Below, in pieces: positions 35,677 to 44,543 of a stretch of DNA of 64,000 nt; the first letter of the stretch is position 1, and the number at the start of each line of letters is the position of its first letter. The stretch is from the NCBI RefSeq assembly GCF_000526335.1, contig NZ_JAFW01000001.1, positions 4,154,001-4,218,000 on the forward strand, in the 5' to 3' direction. Position numbers and translations under genes: made by a program. The stretch comes from Arthrobacter sp. 31Y (GTDB lineage: Bacteria; Actinomycetota; Actinomycetes; Actinomycetales; Micrococcaceae). The notes below the pieces were generated by a model. That model was given only the letters and a program-made list of their open reading frames with translations. It did not search any database and had not been told where the DNA came from.

Positions 35677-37638
35677 ATGCTGAAGATTTTGGTTCGCTGT
35701 GCTGCTGTGGCGATCACTGCCCTGATCGCGTTGGTTGCCGGCGTCTATTCAGCAGCGGCGGACCTGGACGGACTGCCAGGTTCGGATTATGTTGCTTCGG
35801 TCCGCTTCGACGGAAGTCCACTATCCCGCGATCAAATAATCAACCATCTAGACACATACGTTGACACAAGGGGAGTCGGCGTCGTGCGTGTTGCGAGTGC
35901 CCCCGATGATTTCCTCAACAAACGTGTCGCTTTTGCGTTCGGGTCAGGAGAATTCGAGAATACAAGCATTGAATGGTTCTCACCAACAATGAGCGGTTCG
36001 ATGAGAAGTTCCCGGGATTTAGGCATTACATCACTGAACGGGGTCTACGGTTTCTCCGGAACTGATTCGCAGGCGGCATCTTTCCGGAACTGGATGGGCA
36101 GCGAACTTAAAGCTGATGCTGTACTTACCAAGAAGACCTCGGTTGGACTGCTGTCCTATGCTCTGCTTACGGTCGGCGCATGGGTGCCGATGTCCGCAGC
36201 TATCCTACTGCTGGGTGCGACTATTTTGTCGTGGTACGTCCTGCGGGCCCGTGGCAGGGAACTGCGCATCGTGGCCGGCATGCGCCTCTCGCATGTTGTG
36301 TTCGCGGACTTGCGCTCTCTACTTGGCGCATTGGCGTTGCCGGCCCTTGGCACATATTCGATTGCCGTCGTCGTGGTCTTGTCCGCTGGCTTCGGTCGGA
36401 TGGGTTTCTACATCTCGACACTTGCGCTTTTTACGGTTGCTCTGGCCGGTTTTGCAATTGTCGTCGCTGTGCTCCTGGCGATGATTACTCTACCCGCGGT
36501 CCGTGACATCGCGGTCCGTCGGCCTCCTGAGCGCGGTTCATGGGTTATCAGCGAGGTGCTCAAAGTAGCGGCAGTGATAATCGTGGCTGCGATTCTCCCA
36601 ACGGTATCGGGCATTGTGTCGAACGCTTCCGCGGCCAATTCACAAGGGGCCACTTGGGCTGCCATGGGCGACAGTGTCACCATACGGATTGCCAGCCGGC
36701 CCGATGCAGTCGAGGAAGCCTCGTTGGCGGGACTGACCAGAGACATGGCGGGCACAGGCTCAGCTATGTTTTCGATGTCGTTGAGTTCGAACACTGTCAA
36801 TCTGATAGACGACGCGGCAGCCGCGGATCTGGAAGCCCTGGGTTTTGACAGTATTGTCCTTACGGATCAGCAGTACCTCGAAAAAGTAAATGGGACCGGT
36901 GACGCATCGTGGGGACCGGTCACAGCTGTGCGATCTATGGAGGATTTGCCGCAAACCGTCAAGGGTGACCTGATTCCATCACTGAAGCTTTGGACCACTG
37001 ACCGTCAGGAACCGGAAGTCCAAATTTTCGGAAATACAAGCGAGGTGCCAATTGTTGTGTCCGGAAGTATGGCCGGAACGTTGGATTCAAATCGGCATCC
37101 CCTTATTTTGGTGGTGAAGGATGCTGCTAAATTCGACAACTTCTTCCTTGCCTCGGCTGTGAGCCGGGGCAACGTGGTGTTCACAAATCCGGCACGACTT
37201 GCCGAACTGGTGAAGGAACGAGATTTGGCCGATGGGGTCTTGTCCATCGATCGCATTGCGGATTTGGGTCTTTACGATGCGCAGTCAAAGCAACGGAATG
37301 CCCAGCTCGGGGCCTCTGCAGTAGCCCTGGCACTTCTGGCGTTGATAGTATGCGTTGCCGTCACTGCCTGGATCTTCGCCCTTTTGCGGCGGCGCCGCTG
37401 GTTCGTTCAACGCACAGCGGGGAATTCGTGGGGCGCGATACTGATGCCGAGGCTGTGGTGGGAGTTGGTCACGGCGTCGGTCTTTGGGGCTGTTATGGCC
37501 ATGTCATTTGCAGTGCTGGATCCTTCAAGTGTATGGATCTCCGGGTTCGCACCTTTGGCCTACTTTGCCACCACCTGGTTGATTCACCAGTGGGCAGCAT
37601 CTACAACTTTCCGTACGACGCTTGCACGAAGGGGATAG
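35677..37638 (+). CDS. bacteriocin-associated integral membrane protein (DUF1430-like)
   Basis: A 653-residue membrane protein with an FtsX/MacB-like layout. One N-terminal helix (about 7-28) is followed by an extracytoplasmic part. A bundle of four or five helices (about 155-315), a second large outside domain (about 320-545) and C-terminal helices (about 555-580, 603-645) complete it. In lactococcin 972 clusters this protein partners an ABC ATPase and gives immunity. Start codon ATG with AAGGTG upstream. AT content is higher than in surrounding genes. Confidence 0.85.
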   Translation: MLKILVRCAAVAITALIALVAGVYSAAADLDGLPGSDYVASVRFDGSPLSRDQIINHLDTYVDTRGVGVVRVASAPDDFLNKRVAFAFGSGEFENTSIEWFSPTMSGSMRSSRDLGITSLNGVYGFSGTDSQAASFRNWMGSELKADAVLTKKTSVGLLSYALLTVGAWVPMSAAILLLGATILSWYVLRARGRELRIVAGMRLSHVVFADLRSLLGALALPALGTYSIAVVVVLSAGFGRMGFYISTLALFTVALAGFAIVVAVLLAMITLPAVRDIAVRRPPERGSWVISEVLKVAAVIIVAAILPTVSGIVSNASAANSQGATWAAMGDSVTIRIASRPDAVEEASLAGLTRDMAGTGSAMFSMSLSSNTVNLIDDAAAADLEALGFDSIVLTDQQYLEKVNGTGDASWGPVTAVRSMEDLPQTVKGDLIPSLKLWTTDRQEPEVQIFGNTSEVPIVVSGSMAGTLDSNRHPLILVVKDAAKFDNFFLASAVSRGNVVFTNPARLAELVKERDLADGVLSIDRIADLGLYDAQSKQRNAQLGASAVALALLALIVCVAVTAWIFALLRRRRWFVQRTAGNSWGAILMPRLWWELVTASVFGAVMAMSFAVLDPSSVWISGFAPLAYFATTWLIHQWAASTTFRTTLARRG

Positions 37639-37643
37639 AACTC

Positions 37644-38348
37644 ATGCAACTATGCGCTGATAAGGTTTCTGTTGTGATTGACGGAAAGTCCGTCCTGAGT
37701 TCCGTTTCCGTTGAAGCCAAACCGGGGCGCATGCTCGTTCTCGCAGGCAGTAGCGGCAGCGGTAAGACGACGCTGTTGAATGTACTGGGTCTGCTGGGCC
37801 GGGTCCAAGGTGGTGGCGTGCTGGTAGGAGACAAGGACGCTACCAAATGGAATGATGCCAAACGTCGCAGGTTCTGGAGTAACCACGTTGCTTTTGTTTT
37901 TCAGGATTACGGCCTTATAGAAGAAGCGAGTGTTGGCTACAACGTAACTGTTGGGCGTCGAGGTCTCTTCGGACTGTCGCAGTCAGAAAGGGAACGACTC
38001 GACCGCATTCTGGAACATGTGCTCCTGTCGGGGCGGGGCAAAGAGCAAACTGCTCGTCTCAGTGGCGGCGAAAAGCAACGTGTCGGGCTGGCGCGGGCGA
38101 TGTTCCGTTCAGCTGACATCGTCCTTGCCGATGAACCTACGGCGTCATTGGATCGCCGGAATCGTGAGCTGGTGATCAACTTCCTCAAGGAGGAGGCTCG
38201 GCGAGGCGCGACTGTGGTCGTGGCTACTCACGACGAAGACCTGATGGAGGCCGGTGACGATCTTCTGCGATTGGGAGATTTCGTTTCTCAGTCTCCGGAG
38301 CCGGCAGTGTTAGCGATCCAGCCTGGAAATCACCAACCGGGGACCTGA
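37644..38348 (+). CDS. ABC transporter ATP-binding protein, bacteriocin immunity type
   Basis: A 234-residue MacB/LolD-like ATPase: Walker A GSSGSGKTT, Q-loop FVFQDYGLIEE, signature LSGGEKQRVGLARA, Walker B ADIVLADEPTASLD and H-loop VVATHDEDL. It starts 5 bases after the membrane-protein stop and surely works with it, probably removing the bacteriocin from the producer's membrane. An upstream extension of the frame overlaps the membrane gene and is not coding. Confidence 0.93.
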   Translation: MQLCADKVSVVIDGKSVLSSVSVEAKPGRMLVLAGSSGSGKTTLLNVLGLLGRVQGGGVLVGDKDATKWNDAKRRRFWSNHVAFVFQDYGLIEEASVGYNVTVGRRGLFGLSQSERERLDRILEHVLLSGRGKEQTARLSGGEKQRVGLARAMFRSADIVLADEPTASLDRRNRELVINFLKEEARRGATVVVATHDEDLMEAGDDLLRLGDFVSQSPEPAVLAIQPGNHQPGT

Positions 38349-38487
38349 GCCGGTAAACCGCCAACATGTGACGACGGGCCCATATGCAGGGGCCGCTGCT
38401 ACGTAAATTGGTGGACATTGAATATGGAGAACTGACTCATTACTGAGACTATTTTTCGCAGGGGACAAAGCTGCGAAAGGGGTCGTG

Positions 38488-39126
38488 ATGAATAGTCCGG
38501 TGCTTGAGCTGCGGAACCTCAGTGACGTGCCCGGCACAGGCGGTCAGATTCAACAACTCGGCCCGCCCGCCCTCGAGCGTGCCAACAGCTTGGCCAAACC
38601 CGAGGATAGGGATGACTTCGTTGCCGGCCGGATCGCGCTGTGGCACTTCGCCGCTTCGCTGCTCGATGTCGATCCCACGCGCCTCGTGCCGGACTATCGC
38701 TGCCCGCAATGCGGCCCCGGCCAGGACCACGGTCGTCCCGGTTTCCTGCTCGACGGCGGCCCCGCACCTCTGGCGCTGAGCGCGTCCCGGGCGTCGGGCT
38801 GGGTGCTGCTGGCCGCCGTCGTAAATCCAGCGGAAGGCCTGCGGCTGGGTGTGGACCTTGAATCGATAAGCGGGGTTGTCTTTGAGGGCTTCGACGACGT
38901 CGCATTAACCACCAACGAGAAGGACTTTCTGGCATCCGTCCCGGAACAAGATCAAGCAAGCCAACGCGCCCGCCTGTGGGCGCGCAAAGAGGCGTGGCTG
39001 AAAATGACGGGGGAAGGCCTGAGACGGAACCCCGCAGAGCTGGACGTGCTGGAGCTGCCCGGACTGAGGGATGTCACCGAAAGAGAACTGCCTGACGGAT
39101 TAGTTGCCGCCCTGGCCCTCGGTTAA
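38488..39126 (+). CDS. 4'-phosphopantetheinyl transferase superfamily protein
   Basis: About 212 residues, Sfp-type. The family motifs are LGVDLESI (about 122-129, Mg/CoA-binding) and LWARKEAWLKMTGEGL (about 163-178, the WxxKEAxxK signature). Such enzymes convert apo carrier proteins to the holo form. The single T domain of the NRPS encoded 1.3 kb away on the opposite strand is the obvious substrate. The unusual CPQCGPGQDHGRPGF segment matches Sfp-type enzymes. The start is ATG 38488, or GTG 38485 one codon earlier. The 3' end overlaps the convergent M1 gene by 4 bases. Confidence 0.9.
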   Translation: MNSPVLELRNLSDVPGTGGQIQQLGPPALERANSLAKPEDRDDFVAGRIALWHFAASLLDVDPTRLVPDYRCPQCGPGQDHGRPGFLLDGGPAPLALSASRASGWVLLAAVVNPAEGLRLGVDLESISGVVFEGFDDVALTTNEKDFLASVPEQDQASQRARLWARKEAWLKMTGEGLRRNPAELDVLELPGLRDVTERELPDGLVAALALG

Positions 39127-40466
39127 CGTGCCGAGGGCAACGGCGGAAGCGTGGCCTCGTAAAGCCACGGGCGGAGAATCGACGCAGCATCAAGCCCGGG
39201 AATGAACGAATCCGCAGCCTCAATGAACGTCCCGGTTGAGACCGAACCGTGCCGGTTGGTGGCCGTCCAATGCTGCAGGAAACCGAAGAACGCCTCGTCC
39301 CCGGCAGCCATCCGCACAGCGTGAACGGCCAGGGCACCGCGCTTGTAGACGCGGTCGTCGAACATCAGCTCAGGGCCGGGGTCTCCCACCAGCAAGTCCT
39401 GTGGCCCGGCGTCGAGCCTCTTCCATGCGGCCGTTGCCCGCGCAGCCACCGTCATGGTGCGGGATTCCTCGGACCACAACCACTCGGCATAACAGGCAAA
39501 GCCTTCGTGCAGCCAGATGTCCTTCCAGGTGCTGACCGTTAGCGAGTTTCCGAACCACTGGTGGGAAAGCTCGTGGGCGATCAGGCGCTGAGCATCCCAT
39601 GCATCACGCATATGGTTTCGGCCGAAGATCGAGACGGTCTGGGCTTCCAACGGAATTTCCAGCTCGTCCTCGGTTACTACGGAGGTGTAATCGGCGAACG
39701 GGTACGGCCCGAAGCAATCCTCAAAGGTGCGCATCATGTCCGGCTGCCGCCGCAAGCCTTGGAGGGCGTCCACCGCCATCTCGGGCGTGACTGCCACGAA
39801 CTGGGGCACCCTGTGGTGGGTGTCGTCAACGTGCAAGGGAACTTTGGCGTACCGGCCGATCTGCACTGTGGCGAGGTACGTCGCCATGGGCTCGGCCTGC
39901 TCGTAGACCCAGGTTTCCCTGCTCGACTTGCGGGAGTGCGACACGAGGCGCCCGTTGCACACAGGCCGGTAATTATCGTCCGTGGTCACGGAGATGAGGA
40001 AGCTGGATTTGTAGCGGGGATGATCGTTGCAGGGGAACCAGGACGCCGCCCCGTTGGGCTGTCCGGCCACCAGGACGCCGTCGTTCAGTTCCTCCCAGCC
40101 CACATCGCCCCACAGGCCGCGGCGCGGCTGGGGGTTGCCGTCGTAGCGGATCTCGAGGGAAAACTGCTGGCCCATCTTGAGCGGGCTAGCGGGGGTCAGC
40201 ACCAGGTGTTCGGCCCGGTGGCTGAACTTCTGCAGCTTCTTGCCGTCCAACTGAATCTTGCTGGCCCGCAGGCCCACCAGGTCAAGGACAATCTGCTGCG
40301 TAGCCTCCAATGCCGTGCAACGCAGGACCGCCTTGCCGATCAGCTTGTTGCTGCCCAGCCTGACGTCCAGGTCCAACTCGTACCTGTCCACGCGGTAGGC
40401 GCTGCTGCCGTGGTTCAAGGCGTAGGGGTCGGCTTCGGTCATGGGAGTGGTGATTGGTGCGGCCAT
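39123..40466 (-). CDS. M1 family zinc metallopeptidase
   Basis: A 447-residue aminopeptidase of the short M1 type. The zinc site is HELSHQWFGN (about 298-307) with the third ligand glutamate in LHEGFACY (about 321). The usual GxMEN exopeptidase loop reads IPLEAQT. There is no signal peptide. The start at ATG 40466 lies 11 bases after the NRPS stop on the same strand, so the two are co-transcribed and may act together. In epsilon-poly-lysine producers a polymer-degrading aminopeptidase gives self-protection; that role here is inference. Confidence 0.9.
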   Translation of the reverse strand: MAAPITTPMTEADPYALNHGSSAYRVDRYELDLDVRLGSNKLIGKAVLRCTALEATQQIVLDLVGLRASKIQLDGKKLQKFSHRAEHLVLTPASPLKMGQQFSLEIRYDGNPQPRRGLWGDVGWEELNDGVLVAGQPNGAASWFPCNDHPRYKSSFLISVTTDDNYRPVCNGRLVSHSRKSSRETWVYEQAEPMATYLATVQIGRYAKVPLHVDDTHHRVPQFVAVTPEMAVDALQGLRRQPDMMRTFEDCFGPYPFADYTSVVTEDELEIPLEAQTVSIFGRNHMRDAWDAQRLIAHELSHQWFGNSLTVSTWKDIWLHEGFACYAEWLWSEESRTMTVAARATAAWKRLDAGPQDLLVGDPGPELMFDDRVYKRGALAVHAVRMAAGDEAFFGFLQHWTATNRHGSVSTGTFIEAADSFIPGLDAASILRPWLYEATLPPLPSAR

Positions 40467-40477
40467 ATCCGTCCAAT

Positions 40478-43400
40478 CTACTTGAGGCGCGGCGCTTGTG
40501 CTGACGGACCCACCCACGGGCTCACGGGGTTGCCCATCCAGTACGTCCCGGCCGGGACGGTTTCGCCGCGCATCACCAACGACGCCGGACCAACAGTACC
40601 GCCGTCGCCGATGCTCGCAGCCGGGAGGATGACGCCGTGCGGGCCCATGGTGGCGCCGTTGCCGAGGGTGACCGTATCAAGGCTCATGACACGGTCGTGG
40701 AAGAGATGTGTCTGGACGACGCAGCCACGGTTGACTGTGGAGTTTTCGCCCAGGGTCACGAGGTCGGCCTCGGGAAGCCAGTAGCTTTCGCACCACGTTC
40801 CCCGTCCGATCTTGGCCCCGAGTCCTCGCAACCACCACACCAAGGCGGGAGTTCCTGCAGCCGAGCGTGCAAACCACGGCGCGCTCACCATCTCTATGAA
40901 GGTGTCCACAACCTCATTGCGCCAAATGAACGAGCTCCACAATGGGTGTTCACCGGAGCGGATGGTCCCCACAAGCACCCATTTGGCCACGATGGAACTC
41001 AGGGCGGCCACAGCCCCAGCTGCCAGCATGACGACGCCTCCCAGGATTGCAGCTATCCAGTAACCCCAACCGCGGGCGATCCAGTCCAGCACCAGCATCA
41101 CGCCCACAGCGATGGTTACGGTGAGGATGACCGGTATCAAGCGGCACAGTTCCCACAAGGCCCGTGCAATCTTCAGTTTGACGGCCGGGCGGAAGGTTCG
41201 TGTCTGGTCAGCATCGACGGCGGTTCGGCGCAGCCTGACGGGGGGACTGCCCAGCCATGAGGTGCCCGATTTTGCCTTGATGGGCGTTGCGGACAGAACT
41301 GCTACGAGGGAATTCTTGGGCACGTTCCGTCCCGCAGCCGTCATCCCGGAGTTGCCAAGGAAGGAGCGCTTCCCGATCTTGGCCGGAGCGATTTTCATCC
41401 ATCCGCCGCCAAGCTCGTAGGAGGCCACCATGGTGTCGTCGGCCAGGAAAGCACCATCGCCGATGGTGGTCATTTTGGGAACAAGTAGCACCGTTGAGGC
41501 TTCCACGTTCTTGCCCACCTTGGCCCCGAGGAGTCGCAACCAGATGGGCGTGAAGAGGCTGGCGTAGACGGGGAAGAGGAGGTCCCGGGCCATGTCCAGA
41601 AGGCGTTCGGTGGCCCAGACTTGCCAACCGATGCGGCTGCGCACCCGGTAGTAGCCCTCCTTGAGGCCCAAGCCGAGAAGCCTCGCAACAATCAGGATCA
41701 GCACCAGGTTGCCGAAGAACCACACCAAAGCGGCAAGTGGAAGGGCCAGGGCGATTTGTGGAAGCGCTGTTTGCAACGACTCGTGGCCCTGGATGAAAGC
41801 CAGGACCACCAGCGCGCCGGCGAACGCAGAGATATAGGGGATGAGGGCCAGCAGAGCCGAGGCGCTGGCAAAGGCGGAAAACCAGAGTCGATCCACCACG
41901 GGCCGCCGGCTGACATTTTCCGGCCATTCGTGCTTGGCTTTACCACGCCGTTCGGCGGGGGACCCGGCCACGAGGTGTCCGGCTTTCACCTTGCCCAGCA
42001 CGGCCGATCCAGCATCGACGTGGGCACCCGCCCCAATGGTCGCTCCGGGCATCAGGGTGCTTCGTGCTCCCACAACGGCACCCGCTCCCACATGGATTTG
42101 GCCGATGTGGACGGAATCCCCGTCCACCCACCAGCCGGAAAGGTCCACTTCGGGCTCGATATTGGCTCCGCTGCCCAAGGACAGCAGGCCGGTCACCGGA
42201 GGCAAAGAGTGCAGGTGGACGTCATTGCCGATCTTCGCACCAAGAGCGCGTGCGTAGTAAGGGACGAAGGGGGCACTGGCGAGGCCAATGGCCCCCGAAA
42301 GGTCTTGTATTTGCTCGGCCAGCCATAGGCGGAGGTGGGTTTTGCCGGAACGCGGGTAGGTGCCGGGTTGGATCCTGCCAAGCAGCACTTTGGCTGCAAC
42401 CACTGAGATCGCCATCCGGCCCAAGGGGCTGACAAAGATCAGCCATGATGCCGCAATCCACCACCATGACACAACGGGTGCGGCGGCGAAGCCAGCGAAA
42501 TCTGCCAATAGCCGGTTGGCGGCCATGAGGTAGGTCAGCCAACGCATGCCTACGAGTATGTGAAGCGGGGCACCCATGAGGACCTGGAAAATTTGCGACT
42601 TCAAGGCCGTAGGGCGGACGGTGCGCTCAGCAGCGGGCCCCGGCAAACCGCCGTCGGGTAGAGATTGCCGGGCGGTGTCGATCAGGGCTCCGACGCGCGG
42701 CGTGGCATATATATCAGCCACGGTGATGGTGGGGTAGCGGACGCGAAGGGCGGAAACGAGTTGGGCCGCAGCTAAAGAACCGCCGCCATAGGCGAAGAAA
42801 TCGGCGTCGAGTGAGCTGACGGGGCTACCCAGAACCGCCTCCCACTGCTCCACCACCCAGCGGGCGTCATCGGGCAGATTCAGTGGTGCGTTGCCGGCCT
42901 CAGTGGCGCCGGCTCCCGCCAGCGGCCAAGGGAGCGCATGACGGTCCACTTTGCCACTGGTCTTGGTGGGGAGGGAATCCACCACGGTGAGCAAGGGAAT
43001 CAAAGCAGCCGGGAGGCTCTCGCCCAGCAGGCGCCGTGCTTCGTCCATGGATAATTCATAGCCGTCAACGGGGGCAAGGTACCCAACAAGGATCTGGTTG
43101 CCGGCCGCCGTCGTCTGCACTGCTGCAGCCGCGCCAGCTATGCCGGGCAAGGACTGAAGCGCCGCATCCACTTCGCCCAGTTCGATCCGGCGTCCACCGA
43201 GTTTGACCTGTTCATCGGCCCTGCCCATGAAGATCAGGCCCTCTGCTTCGAATCGCACCAAGTCGCCGGAGCGGTACGCACGCTCCCACCCCAAGGTGGT
43301 CATGGGGGCGTACTTCTCGGCGTCCTTGGCGGGATCCAGGTAGCGGGCCAGCCCTACGCCGCCGATGATTAGTTCGCCGATTTCCCCCTCTGCCACCGGA

Positions 43401-44434
43401 ATGCCCTGCGGATCGACGACAGCGAGGTCCCAACCGTCCAGCGGCAGGCCGATCCGTACGGGGCCGGGTCCGCCCAAAGGAGCGGCACAGGCAACGACGG
43501 TAGCCTCTGTGGGCCCGTAGGTGTTCCATACTTCACGGCCGTCCACCGCAAGGCGTTCAGTTAGTTCGGGCGGGCATGCTTCGCCGCCAAAGATCAGGAG
43601 GCGGACGTTTTCCAACGCTTCGGCGGGCCACAGCGCGGCAAGGGTGGGCACCGTGGAGACAACCGTGATCCCGTGATTGATGAGCCAAGGGCCGAGGTCC
43701 ATGCCGGTTCGAACAAGTGCTCGCGGCGCGGGCACCAGGCAAGCTCCGTGACGCCAGGCCAGCCACATCTCCTCGCAGGAAGCATCGAAGGCTACCGAAA
43801 GGCCAGCCAGGACCCGGTCATGGGGTCCGATGGGCTCAGCTTGGAGGAAGATCCTCGCTTCGGCGTCAACGAACGCGGCCGAGGAGCGGTGTTGGACGGC
43901 AACGCCCTTGGGAGTTCCGGTGGATCCCGAGGTGAAGATGATCCAGGAATCGTCGTCCAAGGCGGGGGTGGAGGGCGTGGAGACGGGTCCGCGTGGATCA
44001 CCGGAAAGCTGGATGTCCAAGCCCGCAGCAATGATGGCACCAACCCTGGCTTCGCCGAACACCAGGCGCGCCCTCTCATCGGGGTCGTCCGCATCCACGG
44101 GAACGTAGGCGGCGCCGGCCATGAGGATTCCCAGGATGGCGATATATAGCTCGTTGGTACCGGATGGGATACGGACCCCGATTTTGTCTCCCCGGCCAAG
44201 ACCGGCCGCGTTGAGCTGGGCGGCAAAGGCGCGCACAGCCTTGAGGAGCTCGGTGTAGCTCAACGACCTTTGGCCGTCGTCAAGCGCTGAGGCCTCCGGG
44301 AATGATGATGCAGTCTCTTCCAGGATGTCAACGAGAGTGCGCTCGACAGGGGCCGCGGGGCCTCCCGGCAGCTGGGGACGGTACGTCATCAGGGCAGGCG
44401 TCGTTCCGGCCCCAGCGGGATGTTCTGTGCTCAC
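40478..44434 (-). CDS. Pls/PosA-family single-module NRPS (cationic poly-amino acid synthetase)
   Basis: A 1318-residue membrane NRPS, the size of epsilon-poly-L-lysine synthetase. An adenylation domain (about 30-500: FTSGSTGTPKG, FDASCEEMWLAW, NTYGPTEATV, YRSGDLVRF, PTKTSGKVDRHALP) is followed by a T domain with its phosphopantetheine serine in FFAYGGGSLAAAQL (about 553). There is no thioesterase or classical condensation domain. Instead about six membrane helices separate three soluble domains with left-handed-helix hexapeptide repeats (e.g. VGAGAVVGARSTLMPGATIG), as in Pls. The specificity residues read D-A-E-S-I-G-T-V-V-K by manual alignment, lysine-like. GTG at 44434 has GGAAAG upstream; a GTG at 44488 is an alternative. 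Confidence 0.92.
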   Translation of the reverse strand: MSTEHPAGAGTTPALMTYRPQLPGGPAAPVERTLVDILEETASSFPEASALDDGQRSLSYTELLKAVRAFAAQLNAAGLGRGDKIGVRIPSGTNELYIAILGILMAGAAYVPVDADDPDERARLVFGEARVGAIIAAGLDIQLSGDPRGPVSTPSTPALDDDSWIIFTSGSTGTPKGVAVQHRSSAAFVDAEARIFLQAEPIGPHDRVLAGLSVAFDASCEEMWLAWRHGACLVPAPRALVRTGMDLGPWLINHGITVVSTVPTLAALWPAEALENVRLLIFGGEACPPELTERLAVDGREVWNTYGPTEATVVACAAPLGGPGPVRIGLPLDGWDLAVVDPQGIPVAEGEIGELIIGGVGLARYLDPAKDAEKYAPMTTLGWERAYRSGDLVRFEAEGLIFMGRADEQVKLGGRRIELGEVDAALQSLPGIAGAAAAVQTTAAGNQILVGYLAPVDGYELSMDEARRLLGESLPAALIPLLTVVDSLPTKTSGKVDRHALPWPLAGAGATEAGNAPLNLPDDARWVVEQWEAVLGSPVSSLDADFFAYGGGSLAAAQLVSALRVRYPTITVADIYATPRVGALIDTARQSLPDGGLPGPAAERTVRPTALKSQIFQVLMGAPLHILVGMRWLTYLMAANRLLADFAGFAAAPVVSWWWIAASWLIFVSPLGRMAISVVAAKVLLGRIQPGTYPRSGKTHLRLWLAEQIQDLSGAIGLASAPFVPYYARALGAKIGNDVHLHSLPPVTGLLSLGSGANIEPEVDLSGWWVDGDSVHIGQIHVGAGAVVGARSTLMPGATIGAGAHVDAGSAVLGKVKAGHLVAGSPAERRGKAKHEWPENVSRRPVVDRLWFSAFASASALLALIPYISAFAGALVVLAFIQGHESLQTALPQIALALPLAALVWFFGNLVLILIVARLLGLGLKEGYYRVRSRIGWQVWATERLLDMARDLLFPVYASLFTPIWLRLLGAKVGKNVEASTVLLVPKMTTIGDGAFLADDTMVASYELGGGWMKIAPAKIGKRSFLGNSGMTAAGRNVPKNSLVAVLSATPIKAKSGTSWLGSPPVRLRRTAVDADQTRTFRPAVKLKIARALWELCRLIPVILTVTIAVGVMLVLDWIARGWGYWIAAILGGVVMLAAGAVAALSSIVAKWVLVGTIRSGEHPLWSSFIWRNEVVDTFIEMVSAPWFARSAAGTPALVWWLRGLGAKIGRGTWCESYWLPEADLVTLGENSTVNRGCVVQTHLFHDRVMSLDTVTLGNGATMGPHGVILPAASIGDGGTVGPASLVMRGETVPAGTYWMGNPVSPWVGPSAQAPRLK

Positions 44435-44543
44435 GTTGCTCAGCTTTCCGCAGAAAGATGAACAAAAGGTGTCCGGCGTTTCCTGCACGTCACGCTTTGT
44501 TGATCAGCCGTTCGCTTTTTGCACATGCGGCGTTCAATAAGGG

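Noticed and set aside
40478..44434. NRPS considered as part of a siderophore or multi-module peptide cluster
   Set aside because: Only one module, no condensation or thioesterase domain and no partner modules nearby; the membrane hexapeptide part points to the Pls/PosA family instead.
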